Of a stretch of 64,000 nt of DNA, positions 48,477 to 58,274 are shown piece after piece (the first letter of the stretch is position 1; the number at the start of each line of letters is the position of its first letter). Both the position numbers and the translations under genes were made by a program. Below the pieces are notes generated by a model, which had not been told where the DNA came from, ran no database searches, and worked only from the letters and a program-made list of their open reading frames with translations. This DNA is from Acetobacteraceae bacterium. Its GTDB lineage: Bacteria; Pseudomonadota; Alphaproteobacteria; Acetobacterales; Acetobacteraceae. Location: assembly GCA_021732665.1 (NCBI GenBank), contig JAKFUL010000026.1:1-64000 (forward strand). Reading direction: 5' to 3'.

Positions 48477-49496
48477 ATGAGGACACGTTATCGCATCGAA
48501 CGCCGCGCCCTTCTCGGCGGTGGCACCGCACTCGCCCTGGCCGCTGTCCCCGGCGCCCGCGTGGCCCTGGCGCAGACGCTGGATCGGGTGTCGTTCCAGA
48601 CCAATTGGCGCGCCCAGGCCGAGCATGGCGGCTACTACCAGGCGGTGGCCGCTGGCATCTATCGCCGCCACGGCATCGAATGCGAATTGCGCGCCGGCGG
48701 GCCGCAGCAGAACCCGGCACAGCTGCTGCTGGCGGGGCGGGTCGACTTCATCATGTCCAACGGCTTCCAGGCGCTGAACTACGCGCGTGAGGGCATTCCG
48801 TTCCTGACCATCGGCTCCATCATGCAGAAGGACCCGCAGGTGCTGATGACCCATGAGGGCAATGGCATCAACCGCTTCGAGGACATGCGCGGACGCCCCA
48901 TCCTGGTCGGTGCCGCGGGCCGCGTCACCTACTGGCCCTTCCTGCGCGCGAAGTTCGGCTTCACCGATGAGCAGGTCCGGCCCTACACCTTCAACATCCA
49001 GCCCTGGCTGGCCGACCGGATGGCGATCCAGCAGGGCTTCCTTTCCTCCGAGCCCTTCGCGGCGATCAGCGCCGGTGCGCGGCCGAAAATCTTCCTCATC
49101 GCCGATGCGGGATATGAGAATTACCAGACCACGATCGACGTCTCGCAGCGAATGGTCAACGAGCGCGCCGACGTGGTCCAGCGCTTCGTCAACGCCACCA
49201 TCGAGGGCTGGAGCCAGTATATGCGCTCCGAGAATGTCGCCGCCGCCAATGCCATGATCATCCGCGACAATCCGGAGATGGACCAGGCGAAGATCGACTA
49301 CGCCGTGCGGGTGATGAACGAGCAGGGCATCGTGCTGAGCGGCGACGCGCTGCAACTGGGCATCGGCGCCATGACGGACGCCCGGTGGCAAAGCTTCTAC
49401 AACACCACGCGCGACGCCGGGATCAACCCGCCGAACCTCGATTTCAGGAAGGCCTATGATCTGCGCTTCATCAACAAGCGGGTGGGTCTGACCTGA
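48477..49496 (+). CDS. ABC transporter substrate-binding protein (NMT1/THI5-like)
   Basis: RVSFQTNWRAQAEHGGYYQAVAAGIYRRHGIECELRAGGPQQNPAQLLLAGRVDFIMS. Confidence 0.9.
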   Translation: MRTRYRIERRALLGGGTALALAAVPGARVALAQTLDRVSFQTNWRAQAEHGGYYQAVAAGIYRRHGIECELRAGGPQQNPAQLLLAGRVDFIMSNGFQALNYAREGIPFLTIGSIMQKDPQVLMTHEGNGINRFEDMRGRPILVGAAGRVTYWPFLRAKFGFTDEQVRPYTFNIQPWLADRMAIQQGFLSSEPFAAISAGARPKIFLIADAGYENYQTTIDVSQRMVNERADVVQRFVNATIEGWSQYMRSENVAAANAMIIRDNPEMDQAKIDYAVRVMNEQGIVLSGDALQLGIGAMTDARWQSFYNTTRDAGINPPNLDFRKAYDLRFINKRVGLT

Positions 49497-49519
49497 ACCC
49501 GCTTCTGACACTCCGGGGC

Positions 49520-50242
49520 GTGGCCAAGCGCTACGCCACCGGCACGCTGGCGGTGCAGGATGTGGGGCTGGAGATCGGGCGGGGGGATTTTCTCGCCCTG
49601 CTCGGCCCTTCGGGTTGCGGCAAATCCACCCTGCTGAGAATGATCGCGGGGCTGGATGCGCCGAGTGCCGGGCGCATCGACTGGGCCGATCCGGCGGCGC
49701 GGCGCGACATCGGCTTCGTCTTCCAGGAACCCACGCTGATGCCCTGGAGCAGCGCGCTGCGCAACGTGGCGCTGCCGTTGGAACTGGCCGGCGTCCCGCG
49801 CCACGAGGCCGCCGCCCGGGCGCGGGAGATGCTGGCCAGGGTTGAACTGGCGGGCTTCGAGGATGCCTATCCCCGCCAGCTTTCCGGCGGCATGCGCATG
49901 CGCGTCTCCATCGCCCGCGCGCTGGTCACCAAGCCGCGCCTGCTGCTGATGGACGAGCCCTTCGCCGCACTCGACGAGATCACCCGCTTCCGCCTGAACA
50001 ATGACCTGCTGAAGCTGTGGCAGGCTGAGCGCTTTACCGTGGTCTTCGTCACGCACTCCGTTTTCGAGAGCGTCTTCCTGGCCGAGCGCATCGTGGTGAT
50101 GGCGCCGCGCCCCGGCCGCATCGTGGCCGAGCTGCATGTTCCGGCCGAGGACCGGGCGGCGGAGGAATTCCGCACCTCGCCGATCTACGCCGCGCATTGT
50201 CGCGAGGTCAGCCATGCCCTGTCGGATGCCATGGCGGCATGA
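49520..50242 (+). CDS. ABC transporter ATP-binding protein (nitrate/sulfonate/taurine-like)
   Basis: LLGPSGCGKSTLLRMIAGL; LSGGMRMRVSIARALVTKPRLLLMDEPFAALDEITR. Start may be a few codons upstream. Confidence 0.93.
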   Translation: MAKRYATGTLAVQDVGLEIGRGDFLALLGPSGCGKSTLLRMIAGLDAPSAGRIDWADPAARRDIGFVFQEPTLMPWSSALRNVALPLELAGVPRHEAAARAREMLARVELAGFEDAYPRQLSGGMRMRVSIARALVTKPRLLLMDEPFAALDEITRFRLNNDLLKLWQAERFTVVFVTHSVFESVFLAERIVVMAPRPGRIVAELHVPAEDRAAEEFRTSPIYAAHCREVSHALSDAMAA

Positions 50243-51078
50243 GTGACGGACTGATCGCGGAACACCGCGAACCCGGCATCCTTGGCATCAGCTACACCAT
50301 GTGGCTGCGCATCCTCGCTCCCAGCCTGATCGGCGTGATCTTCCTGGGCGGCTGGGAATGGGCGGTGCGGCATTACGAGGTCCCGCGCTACATCCTGCCC
50401 GGGCCGATCCTGGTGGCGCAGACGCTGGTGCGCAACTGGGGCTCGCTCTCGGTCTCGCTCGGGATCACGCTTCAGATAACCTTCATGGCGCTGGCCGTCG
50501 CCGCCTCACTGGGGTTGGCCCTGTCCGTGCTTTTCGCCCAGTCGCGGATCATCGAGCTCAGCCTGTTTCCCTATGCGGTGATTTTGCAGGTGACACCCAT
50601 CGTCGCCATCGCGCCGCTGATCATCATCTGGGTCGACAATATCCAGGTCGCGCTGCTGATCTGCGCCTGGATCGTCGCCTTCTTCCCCATCCTGTCCAAC
50701 ACCACCGTCGGGCTGAACTCCACGGACCGCAATCTGGTCGATCTGTTCCGGCTCTACGGCGCCTCGCGCTGGCAGGTGCTGTGGCGCCTGAGGCTGCCCA
50801 CGGCCATGCCGTATTTCCTGGCCGGACTTCGCATCTCGGGCGGGCTGTCGCTGATCGGCGCCATCGTGGCCGAATTCGTGGCGGGCTCGGGCGGCCGCGC
50901 CTCCGGCCTGGCCTACCGGATTCTGGAGGCCGGGTACCAGCTCCAGATCCCGTTGATGTTCGCGGCCCTCGTGCTGGTCTCGGCCACGGGCATCGCCATT
51001 TTCCTCGCCCTCTCGCTGCTCTCCCACTTGTTGCTTCGCCGCTGGCATGAGAGTGCGGGCGCCGGAGACCGACGCTGA
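50239..51078 (+). CDS. ABC transporter permease (BPD type)
   Basis: Multiple TM segments; EAA-like loop LVDLFRLYGASRWQVLWRLRLPTAMPYFLAGLRIS. Confidence 0.92.
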   Translation: MSDGLIAEHREPGILGISYTMWLRILAPSLIGVIFLGGWEWAVRHYEVPRYILPGPILVAQTLVRNWGSLSVSLGITLQITFMALAVAASLGLALSVLFAQSRIIELSLFPYAVILQVTPIVAIAPLIIIWVDNIQVALLICAWIVAFFPILSNTTVGLNSTDRNLVDLFRLYGASRWQVLWRLRLPTAMPYFLAGLRISGGLSLIGAIVAEFVAGSGGRASGLAYRILEAGYQLQIPLMFAALVLVSATGIAIFLALSLLSHLLLRRWHESAGAGDRR

Positions 51079-52385
51079 TGCAGACAATCCGCAACACCCT
51101 GGCCCAGGCCGGCAATCGCTTCTGGCTGCGCGACGCGCGCATCATCCAGGACAGCGCCCTGGCGCGGGTGGATATCCGTATCGAGGATGGCCGCATCGCC
51201 GCGGTGGCGACGCTGGGCACCGCGACAGATGGCGTTTCGCTCGATGGTGGCCAGGTCTGGCCTGGCCTGGTCGACGGCCACACCCATCTCGACAAGGGGC
51301 ATATCTGGCCGCGCATGCCCAATGCCACGGGCGATTTCGCCGGCGCCATCTCGGCCGTGATGGCCGACCGCGGCGCCGCCTGGACGGCGGATGACATCCA
51401 TGCCCGCGCCGATTTCGCCCTGCGCGCGGCCCATGCCTATGGCACGGTGGCGATCCGCAGCCATCTCGACAGCTACCTGCCGCTGGCCCGCACCACCTGG
51501 CCGGTTTTTTCGAAGTTGCGCGCCGAATGGGCGGGGCGGATTACGCTGCAAATGTCGTCGATCGCACCGCTCGACCGGTTCCAGGGGCCGGAGGGCGATG
51601 AACTGGCCGACCTCGTGCAAAAACACGGCGGGGTGCTGGGCATGGTCACGCGCCTGACCGGCGGTATCCATGCCGAGCTGCCGCCAGAATTCCAGCCCAT
51701 GCTCGACCATTTCTTCGAGCTGGCGGAGCGGCGCGGTCTCGATCTCGACCTGCATGTCGATGAAAGCGGTGAGACCGGCGCCCGGGCGCTGCGTGAGATC
51801 GCGCTGACCGCGCTGCGGCGGGAATTCAAGGGGCGCATCCAATGCGGCCATTGCTGCTCGCTCTCCCTGCAGCCGGATGATTTCGCCCAGGAAACCATGA
51901 AGGCCCTGGCCGAGGCCGGCATCGACATCATCGTTCTGCCGATGTGCAACATGTACCTGCAGGACCGTGTGGCCGGCCGCACCCCGCGCTGGCGCGGTGT
52001 GACCTTGGTGCATGAGATGCGCGCGGCGGGCCTGCGGGTCTCTTTGGCCTCCGACAACACGCGCGACCCCTTCTATGCCTATGGCGATCTCGACATGGTC
52101 GAGGTGTATCGCGAGGCGACCCGCATCCTGCATCTCGACCACCCGATGGGCGCCTGGCCGGACGCGGTCAGCGCCATCCCGGCCGAAGCCATGGGCCTGA
52201 AGGGTTTCGGCCGCATCGAGGCGGGTGCGCCGGCCGACCTCATCCTGTTCTCGGCGCGCGGAATGACCGAGTTGCTGTCCCGACCGCAAAGCGACCGCAT
52301 CGTGCTGCGCGCCGGCCGGGTGCTCGACGCCACGCCGCCCGATTACCGCGAGCTGGACGCGATCCTCGGCGTCTCACCAGGCTGA
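51078..52385 (+). CDS. Amidohydrolase, cytosine deaminase-like
   Basis: WPGLVDGHTHLDKGHIWPRMPNATG; LDLHVDESGE; IQCGHCCSL; SLASDNTRDPFYAYGDLDM. Confidence 0.87.
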   Translation: MQTIRNTLAQAGNRFWLRDARIIQDSALARVDIRIEDGRIAAVATLGTATDGVSLDGGQVWPGLVDGHTHLDKGHIWPRMPNATGDFAGAISAVMADRGAAWTADDIHARADFALRAAHAYGTVAIRSHLDSYLPLARTTWPVFSKLRAEWAGRITLQMSSIAPLDRFQGPEGDELADLVQKHGGVLGMVTRLTGGIHAELPPEFQPMLDHFFELAERRGLDLDLHVDESGETGARALREIALTALRREFKGRIQCGHCCSLSLQPDDFAQETMKALAEAGIDIIVLPMCNMYLQDRVAGRTPRWRGVTLVHEMRAAGLRVSLASDNTRDPFYAYGDLDMVEVYREATRILHLDHPMGAWPDAVSAIPAEAMGLKGFGRIEAGAPADLILFSARGMTELLSRPQSDRIVLRAGRVLDATPPDYRELDAILGVSPG

Positions 52386-52955
52386 CAGCCGGGCGCGCAC
52401 CCGGTCGATGAAGCCCGCGCACTCGGAGCGGGTGCGGTGGTTCATGCGCGTGAGGTACAGCCAGTCCAGCTTGCACCCCTGGGCGCAGAGCCGGCGGATG
52501 CCGCCGCCGATCACCCGCCGATCCGGCCAGCCCAGATACAGCAGCAGCCACAGCGGTGAGCCATAGGTGGTGACAACCCCGATGCGGCGGATATTGGTCA
52601 GCCGGGGCTGGATGGCGCCGGCGCTGACCACGAAGGTCACCCCGGGCACCCAGACCCGGTCGAACCAGCCCTTCAGCAGCGCCGGCATGCCATACCACCA
52701 GGTGGGATAGACCAGCAGCAGCGCCTGGGCACGCTGGAGCTGCGCCACATCCTCCTCCACACCCTGCTGGTTGGCGGAGAAATCCATGTATTGCCGATGC
52801 GCGGCCTCGGTGACGGCGGGCGAAAACCCTTCGGCGTAGAGGTCGCGCCGCTCCACCTCATGCCCGGCGCCGATGAGCGCCGCCTCGGCGGCGTCCGCCA
52901 GGGCGGCGGAAAAACTGTCGTTGCGGGGGTGGCAATGGACCAGCAGCACGCGCAT
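52374..52955 (-). CDS. NAD(P)H-dependent oxidoreductase (flavodoxin-like, NQO/KefF family)
   Basis: MRVLLVHCHPRNDSFSAALADAAEAAL; LLVYPTWWYGMPALLKGWFDRVWVPG. Confidence 0.92.
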   Translation of the reverse strand: MRVLLVHCHPRNDSFSAALADAAEAALIGAGHEVERRDLYAEGFSPAVTEAAHRQYMDFSANQQGVEEDVAQLQRAQALLLVYPTWWYGMPALLKGWFDRVWVPGVTFVVSAGAIQPRLTNIRRIGVVTTYGSPLWLLLYLGWPDRRVIGGGIRRLCAQGCKLDWLYLTRMNHRTRSECAGFIDRVRARLSAW

Positions 52956-55900
52956 CAGCGCCTCCCGGCAAGGGCGTTGAGAATGGCCCGGGCGCGTGGG
53001 GTGTCGCACAGGCCGGGCAGCGGGGTGGAGAGGCGGCGGCGCCAGTTCGGCCTCTCGCGGTCGGTGCCAGGCAGGTTCACGGCGATGGTCTCGCCGGAAA
53101 GATCCTCGGCCTGGGCGAGCATGAGCAGCGGCGCGCCGGCGGCGACATGGCCGTGGATCGCAGCCGCCAGCGCGTCGGAGAAGGGGGAGGCGGTGGTGAT
53201 GCCCGGCGGGTGGCCGAGTGCCGCCAGCAGCGCGGCGCGCTCCCCCTCGCGCTCCGCTTCGGCCTCGGGCGCGGCCAGGCCAAGGGTGCGGCGCTCGGCG
53301 ATATCCGCGCCCTCCCACCAGCCGGCCAGCGTCGGCAGGTCATGGGTGGAGACGCATGCCGCGGAGGTTCGCGTCCATTGCGCGGGGGGGCGCAGCGCGT
53401 CGTGGTGGTCGCGCTCGAACCACAGCACGCGGTAGGAGAGGATTTCGGCCCGGTGCAGGGCCTCGCCCAGGCCCTCCGGCACCGTGCCGAGGTCCTCGCC
53501 CACCACCAGGCAGCTTGCGCGCTGGCTGGCCAGGGTGAGTTCGGCCAGCATCGCGTCGCGCGGGTAGGGGAGGTAGCAGCCGGCCGCCCCCGGCGCGCCA
53601 TCGGGCACCAGGAAGAGGCGTTGCAGCCCCATCACATGGTCGATCCGCAGCGCCGCGGCGTGGCGCATATTGGCCGCCAGCAATTGCCGGAAATGCCGGG
53701 GTGCCGCGGCCGGCCTGGGCGCCGGCAGCCCCCAGACCTGGCCCTGCGGCCCCAGCGGATCGGGCGGCGCGCCGATGGAGAAGCCGGCAAGGAAGGCCTC
53801 GGGCGAGGACCAGGGCTCGGCGCCATCGGGGGCGGAGCCCACGGCCAAGTCGCGATACAGCCCGGCGCCGGCGCTGGCGGCCTGGCCGAGCTGGGTATCG
53901 GCCACGCATTGCTGGAATTGGATGAAGCGGATTTCCGCGGCATGGGCCGCCGCGAAAGCCGCCACCCCGGTATCGTCGGCATGGCGCAGCCCGGCCGGCC
54001 AGGGGCGGCCGGCGTAAGTCTCGGCGATGGCTGTGAAGGTGGCGAAGCGGTGCAGCGCCTGCCCGCCCTGGGCGATGAAGGCGTCGAGCGGCCCGTCGGG
54101 CCGGGCGGCGAAGGCGGCTTGCAGAACCCGGCGCTTGGCGGCCCAGACGGCGGGGTAGTCCACCGTCTCCCGCCGCCCCAGGGCGGCGAAGAGCGCGGCC
54201 TGCGCTTCCATCGCCACCGCCACGCCGGGCAGGGCCGCGACATCGATCAGCGCGGGTTCCAGGAAGCGCCGGTCCGAGGGTTGGTAGGGGCTGGCGCGGT
54301 CGCGATCCACCGGCATCAGCGCATGTGGCGGGCTGATGCCCAGCAGTTGCGCGCCGGCCGCACGCGCCTCGGCCGCCAGCATGGCCAGCGCGGTGTAGTC
54401 GCCAATCCCCTGGTCGCCCGGCCGGCGCAGCGCGTAGCTTTGCGCCGCGAGGCCGAAGACCGGGCGCTCGATCGGCTGGAAGGCATGGGCCGGCGCCACG
54501 GTCAGGCCAGCTCTTTCTGCCCCGCGCAGCAGGCGGTGATGCCCGGGCGGCAAAGGCGGGGTGTGCAGGCGGGTGACCGGCAGCATGCTGCCATCGGGCA
54601 GGGCGTGCCAGCCGGGCTCGCCGGGGCCGGGAAGCGGCAGGTGGGTGCCATCCTCCAGCATCACCTCCACCGTGCCGTCGCCCGGGCCGAGCAGCAGGCT
54701 GCCGGGCTGGTTGGCCACCAACACGGCATGGGCGGGAAGGGGGGGCGGCGTGGCCAGTGCGCGCATGGCGTCGCGGGCGGCATGGGCGTTGTGGCGCGGC
54801 ACCTCCAGCGCGTCGAGCACCGCGCGCAGCGTCTCCGGCGGCACCTCCGTGTGGCGGCCGGTGATGTCATGCCAGCCGGAGGCTATGCCGGCGGCCTGGG
54901 CCAGCCGGCGCAGCGTGGCGTCATCGGGCGCGGTGGAGGCGGTGGTGCGTTCCTCGGCCAGCAGCAGGGCGGCGCGGGCGGGCAGGGTGGTGGGGCACGC
55001 CACCGCCTCGGGCGCCGTGCTGTCGGCCAGCAGGCGCCAGGCATGGTGGGCGCGGGGCTCGGGCAGATGCAATGCCATGGCGGCGGTGCCGGCATTGAAG
55101 GCCAGCGCCACGCGGTCGCCGCGGGCGGAGAACAGCGCCAGTAGCGCCTGGCCGGCCCAGTCGGGCTCGCCGCCCGCGGGGTGGCGCCAGAGGACATCGG
55201 GCAGGCCATCCCGGCCCGGCTCGCCAGAGAAATGCGCGGCCGTGTGCAGCGCGGGATGCGCCAGCCGCGCCTTGACCAGCCGGCCGGTGAATTCGGCCAG
55301 CCCCGTATCGCCCGGCCAGGGCTGCCAGGAAGTCGTGTTATCCTGGCAATAGGCGTTGTTGTTGCCCTGTTGGCTGCGCCCGACCTCATCGCCCATGGCC
55401 AGCATGGGCGTGCCGCGCGCGGTGAGCAGCAGCATCAGCAGGGCACGCGCATCGCCTTCGCGGCGGGCGAGAATATCCGGGTCGTCGGTCGCGCCCTCCA
55501 CCCCATTGTTCCAGGAGTGGTTCTCGCCCGTGCCGTCGCGGTTCTCCTCGCCATTGGCCAGGTTGTGCCGGGCTTCGTGGCTGACGAGGTCGGCCAGCGA
55601 AAACCCGTCATGCGCGGTGATGAAGTTGAGGCTGTCGCTGGCCGGGCGGCCGCCGAACAGGTCCGCACTGCCAGCCAGCCGGGTGGTGAAGGCGCCCAGC
55701 ATGCCGCCATCGCCGCGCCAGAAACGGCGGGTGTCGTCGCGGAAGCGGTCATTCCATTCCGGCCAGCCCGGCGGGAATTCGCCCAGCCTGTAACCGCCCG
55801 GCCCGATATCCCAGGGCTCGGCGATGATCAGCAATTCCCGCAACACCGGGTCCTGCCGCATGGCCAGCAGCAGGGGGGCGTGGGCTTCGAAGCCACGCGC

Positions 55901-56839
55901 GGTGCGGCCCAGCGTGGTCGCGAGGTCGAGCCGGAAGCCGGCCAGCCCGGCCTGGGTCGCCCAGTGTCGCAGCGCATCCATGGCAAGCCGCATTGGCCAG
56001 GGTTTTTCCAGCGCCAGGGCATTGCCGGTGCCGGCGTGGTTCTCCAGCACGCCGTCGCGCATGGCGTACCAATGCGCCTCGCCCAACCCGCGCATGGAGA
56101 GGGTGGGGCCAGCCGCGTCGCCCTCGCCGGAATGGTTCAGCACGATGTCCAGGATCACGCCGATGCCGCAATCGCGCAGCGCGGCGACGGCGGCGCGCAC
56201 CTCCGCCATGCCGCCCGGTGCCAGGCGTGGGTCGGGGGCCAAAAAGCCCACCGGGTTGTAGCCCCAGTAATTGCCGAGGCCGAGCGGCGGCAAATGCCGT
56301 TCATCCACCCAGGCGGCGCAGGGCAGCAGCTCGATATGGGTGACGCCCAAGGCGCGCAGATGGGCGATGGCGGCGGGGTGGGCCAGGCCGGCGAAGGTGC
56401 CGCGCAGGGCGGCAGGCACCTCCGGGTGGCACGCGGTGAAGCCGCGGACATGCAACTCATATACCACCATGGCGCCAGGCCTCGGCGGGGGCGCAAGCGC
56501 GGGCAGCGGGGCTTCCAGCACGGCCTTGGGCATGGCGGCGGCGCTGTCCTCGTTGCCCCAGAGCGAGGGGTGCAGGGCGAAGGGACGGTCGATGCGGCGC
56601 GCCCAGGGGTCGAGCAGCAGCTTTTCCGGGCGGAATCCCCGGCCATGCGCCCGAAGCCCGTAATGCGCGCCGGCGGAAAGTGGCAGGTCGCCCAGGAAGA
56701 CATCGCCCAGACGCCCGGTCAGGCGGTGGCGGGTTTCCTGGCCGTTCTGGAAGACGCAGACGTCCATCGCCTCGGCCCCCGGCGCCGGAATGGCCGCATG
56801 CGCGCCCCCGGGCCAGAGATGCACGCCAAGTTCAGCCAC
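52955..56839 (-). CDS. Fused glycogen debranching enzyme GlgX - 4-alpha-glucanotransferase MalQ
   Basis: One 1294-aa ORF. N-terminal half GlgX-like (VYELHVRGFTACHPEVPAALRGTFAGL, GFRLDLATTLGR, NFITAHDGFSLADLVSHEARHN); C-terminal half MalQ-like (QSYALRRPGDQGIGDYTALAML, RIDHVMGLQRLFLVP, VVGEDLGTVPEGL, STHDLPTLAGWW). Confidence 0.92.
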   Translation of the reverse strand: MAELGVHLWPGGAHAAIPAPGAEAMDVCVFQNGQETRHRLTGRLGDVFLGDLPLSAGAHYGLRAHGRGFRPEKLLLDPWARRIDRPFALHPSLWGNEDSAAAMPKAVLEAPLPALAPPPRPGAMVVYELHVRGFTACHPEVPAALRGTFAGLAHPAAIAHLRALGVTHIELLPCAAWVDERHLPPLGLGNYWGYNPVGFLAPDPRLAPGGMAEVRAAVAALRDCGIGVILDIVLNHSGEGDAAGPTLSMRGLGEAHWYAMRDGVLENHAGTGNALALEKPWPMRLAMDALRHWATQAGLAGFRLDLATTLGRTARGFEAHAPLLLAMRQDPVLRELLIIAEPWDIGPGGYRLGEFPPGWPEWNDRFRDDTRRFWRGDGGMLGAFTTRLAGSADLFGGRPASDSLNFITAHDGFSLADLVSHEARHNLANGEENRDGTGENHSWNNGVEGATDDPDILARREGDARALLMLLLTARGTPMLAMGDEVGRSQQGNNNAYCQDNTTSWQPWPGDTGLAEFTGRLVKARLAHPALHTAAHFSGEPGRDGLPDVLWRHPAGGEPDWAGQALLALFSARGDRVALAFNAGTAAMALHLPEPRAHHAWRLLADSTAPEAVACPTTLPARAALLLAEERTTASTAPDDATLRRLAQAAGIASGWHDITGRHTEVPPETLRAVLDALEVPRHNAHAARDAMRALATPPPLPAHAVLVANQPGSLLLGPGDGTVEVMLEDGTHLPLPGPGEPGWHALPDGSMLPVTRLHTPPLPPGHHRLLRGAERAGLTVAPAHAFQPIERPVFGLAAQSYALRRPGDQGIGDYTALAMLAAEARAAGAQLLGISPPHALMPVDRDRASPYQPSDRRFLEPALIDVAALPGVAVAMEAQAALFAALGRRETVDYPAVWAAKRRVLQAAFAARPDGPLDAFIAQGGQALHRFATFTAIAETYAGRPWPAGLRHADDTGVAAFAAAHAAEIRFIQFQQCVADTQLGQAASAGAGLYRDLAVGSAPDGAEPWSSPEAFLAGFSIGAPPDPLGPQGQVWGLPAPRPAAAPRHFRQLLAANMRHAAALRIDHVMGLQRLFLVPDGAPGAAGCYLPYPRDAMLAELTLASQRASCLVVGEDLGTVPEGLGEALHRAEILSYRVLWFERDHHDALRPPAQWTRTSAACVSTHDLPTLAGWWEGADIAERRTLGLAAPEAEAEREGERAALLAALGHPPGITTASPFSDALAAAIHGHVAAGAPLLMLAQAEDLSGETIAVNLPGTDRERPNWRRRLSTPLPGLCDTPRARAILNALAGRR

Positions 56840-58274
56840 CCGCGAGGCCGCGATAAATCATGGCATAGCGCGCCGCCGAGGCCGCCCAGGAGACATCCTG
56901 CGCCATCGCGTTCTCCTGCAGGGCCTGCCAGCGCGCGGGCTGGCGATACAGATCGCCGGCACGCAGGATCGCGGCCCCCAGCAGTTCCGGGCTGTCGGGC
57001 GGGCAGATGAAACCGGTGCCCCAGCCCTGGGACAGCGCCGCGTCATTGGCATCCACCACCGTATCGGCCAGCCCGCCCACCCGGGCCACGATGGGCAGCG
57101 CGCCGTAGCGCAGGGCGCAGAGCTGGGCCAGGCCGCAGGGCTCGAAGCGGCTGGGTACCAGCATGGCGTCGGCGCCGCCATAAACCATGCGGGCCAGGCC
57201 CTCATCGAAGGCGATGCGGGTGCCGATGCGGCCGGGGTTGGCGCCGGCCGCACCCAGGCAGCGCTCGGTCAGCCCGACATCGCCGCTGCCCAGGATGGCA
57301 AGCTGGCCGCCGGCGGCGAAGATGGCGGGGATCGCCTCCAGCAAAAGGTCCACCCCCTTCTGCCAGGCCAGCCGCCCGACATAGGCGAAGAGCGGCGCCC
57401 GGGTGTCCTGCTCCAGCCCGAAGCCGGCTTGCAGGGCGGCCTTGTTGGCGGTGCGGGCGGGCAGCCGCTCGGCGTCGAAACGGGCGGGCAGGTGGGTATC
57501 CGTGGCCGGGTTCCACTCCTCGGTGTCCAGCCCGTTCAGCACGCCATGCAGCGCCCCGGCGCGGCCGCGCAGCAGCCCGTCCAGCCCCATGCCCGCCATC
57601 GGCGTGCGGATTTCCGCGGCATAGCTGGGCGAGACGGTGCTGATGGCGTCGGCGAACCACAGCCCGGCCTTGAGATAGCCTACGGTGCCGAAATATTCGA
57701 GGCCGGCGGTGCCGAAGGCCTCCGGCGGCAGGCCCAGGCGACCGAAGAAGCCGGCCGGAAACTGCCCCTGGAAGGCCAGGTTGTGGATGGTGAAGAGGCT
57801 GGGCACCGGGCGCGCCGAGAACCGCAGATAGGCGGAGGTCAGCCCGGCCTGCCAGTCATGCGTGTGCACCACGTCGAAGCGCGAACCGCGCAAGCCGTCC
57901 TGCGCCACCGCCGCCGCCGCCGCCGCGAGCCCGGCGAAGCGCAGCCCATTATCCGGCCAGTCCCGCCCATCGGGCATGAGATAGGGGGAGCCCGCGCGGC
58001 CGAAGAGATGCGGCGCGTCGATGCCGATGATGTCCAGGCCCGCCACATCACCGCGGATCAGCCGCGCCGGCCCGCCGAACAGATCGGGCAGGTTGCGGGC
58101 GCTGCGGGCATTGCCGAGTGCTGCCATCACCGAAGGATAGCCCGGCAGCATCGTGGTGATGCGCACGTCATGTGCTGCGAGCGCGCCGGGCAGGGCGCCC
58201 ACCACATCCGCCAGCCCGCCGGTCTTGATGATGGGAAAGCACTCGCTGGCCACGGCCAGCACGTTCAAACTCAC
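56832..58274 (-). CDS. glgA: Glycogen synthase
   Basis: [72 protein letters not shown]. Confidence 0.96.
   Translation of the reverse strand: MSLNVLAVASECFPIIKTGGLADVVGALPGALAAHDVRITTMLPGYPSVMAALGNARSARNLPDLFGGPARLIRGDVAGLDIIGIDAPHLFGRAGSPYLMPDGRDWPDNGLRFAGLAAAAAAVAQDGLRGSRFDVVHTHDWQAGLTSAYLRFSARPVPSLFTIHNLAFQGQFPAGFFGRLGLPPEAFGTAGLEYFGTVGYLKAGLWFADAISTVSPSYAAEIRTPMAGMGLDGLLRGRAGALHGVLNGLDTEEWNPATDTHLPARFDAERLPARTANKAALQAGFGLEQDTRAPLFAYVGRLAWQKGVDLLLEAIPAIFAAGGQLAILGSGDVGLTERCLGAAGANPGRIGTRIAFDEGLARMVYGGADAMLVPSRFEPCGLAQLCALRYGALPIVARVGGLADTVVDANDAALSQGWGTGFICPPDSPELLGAAILRAGDLYRQPARWQALQENAMAQDVSWAASAARYAMIYRGLAGG

Noticed and set aside
53147-55144. 665-aa plus-strand ORF antisense to the GlgX-MalQ fusion, and similar long ORFs opposite glgB, hyuB and the CheB/CheR fusion
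   Set aside because: Typical antisense shadows in high-GC genomes; the opposite strand carries conserved catalytic motifs.
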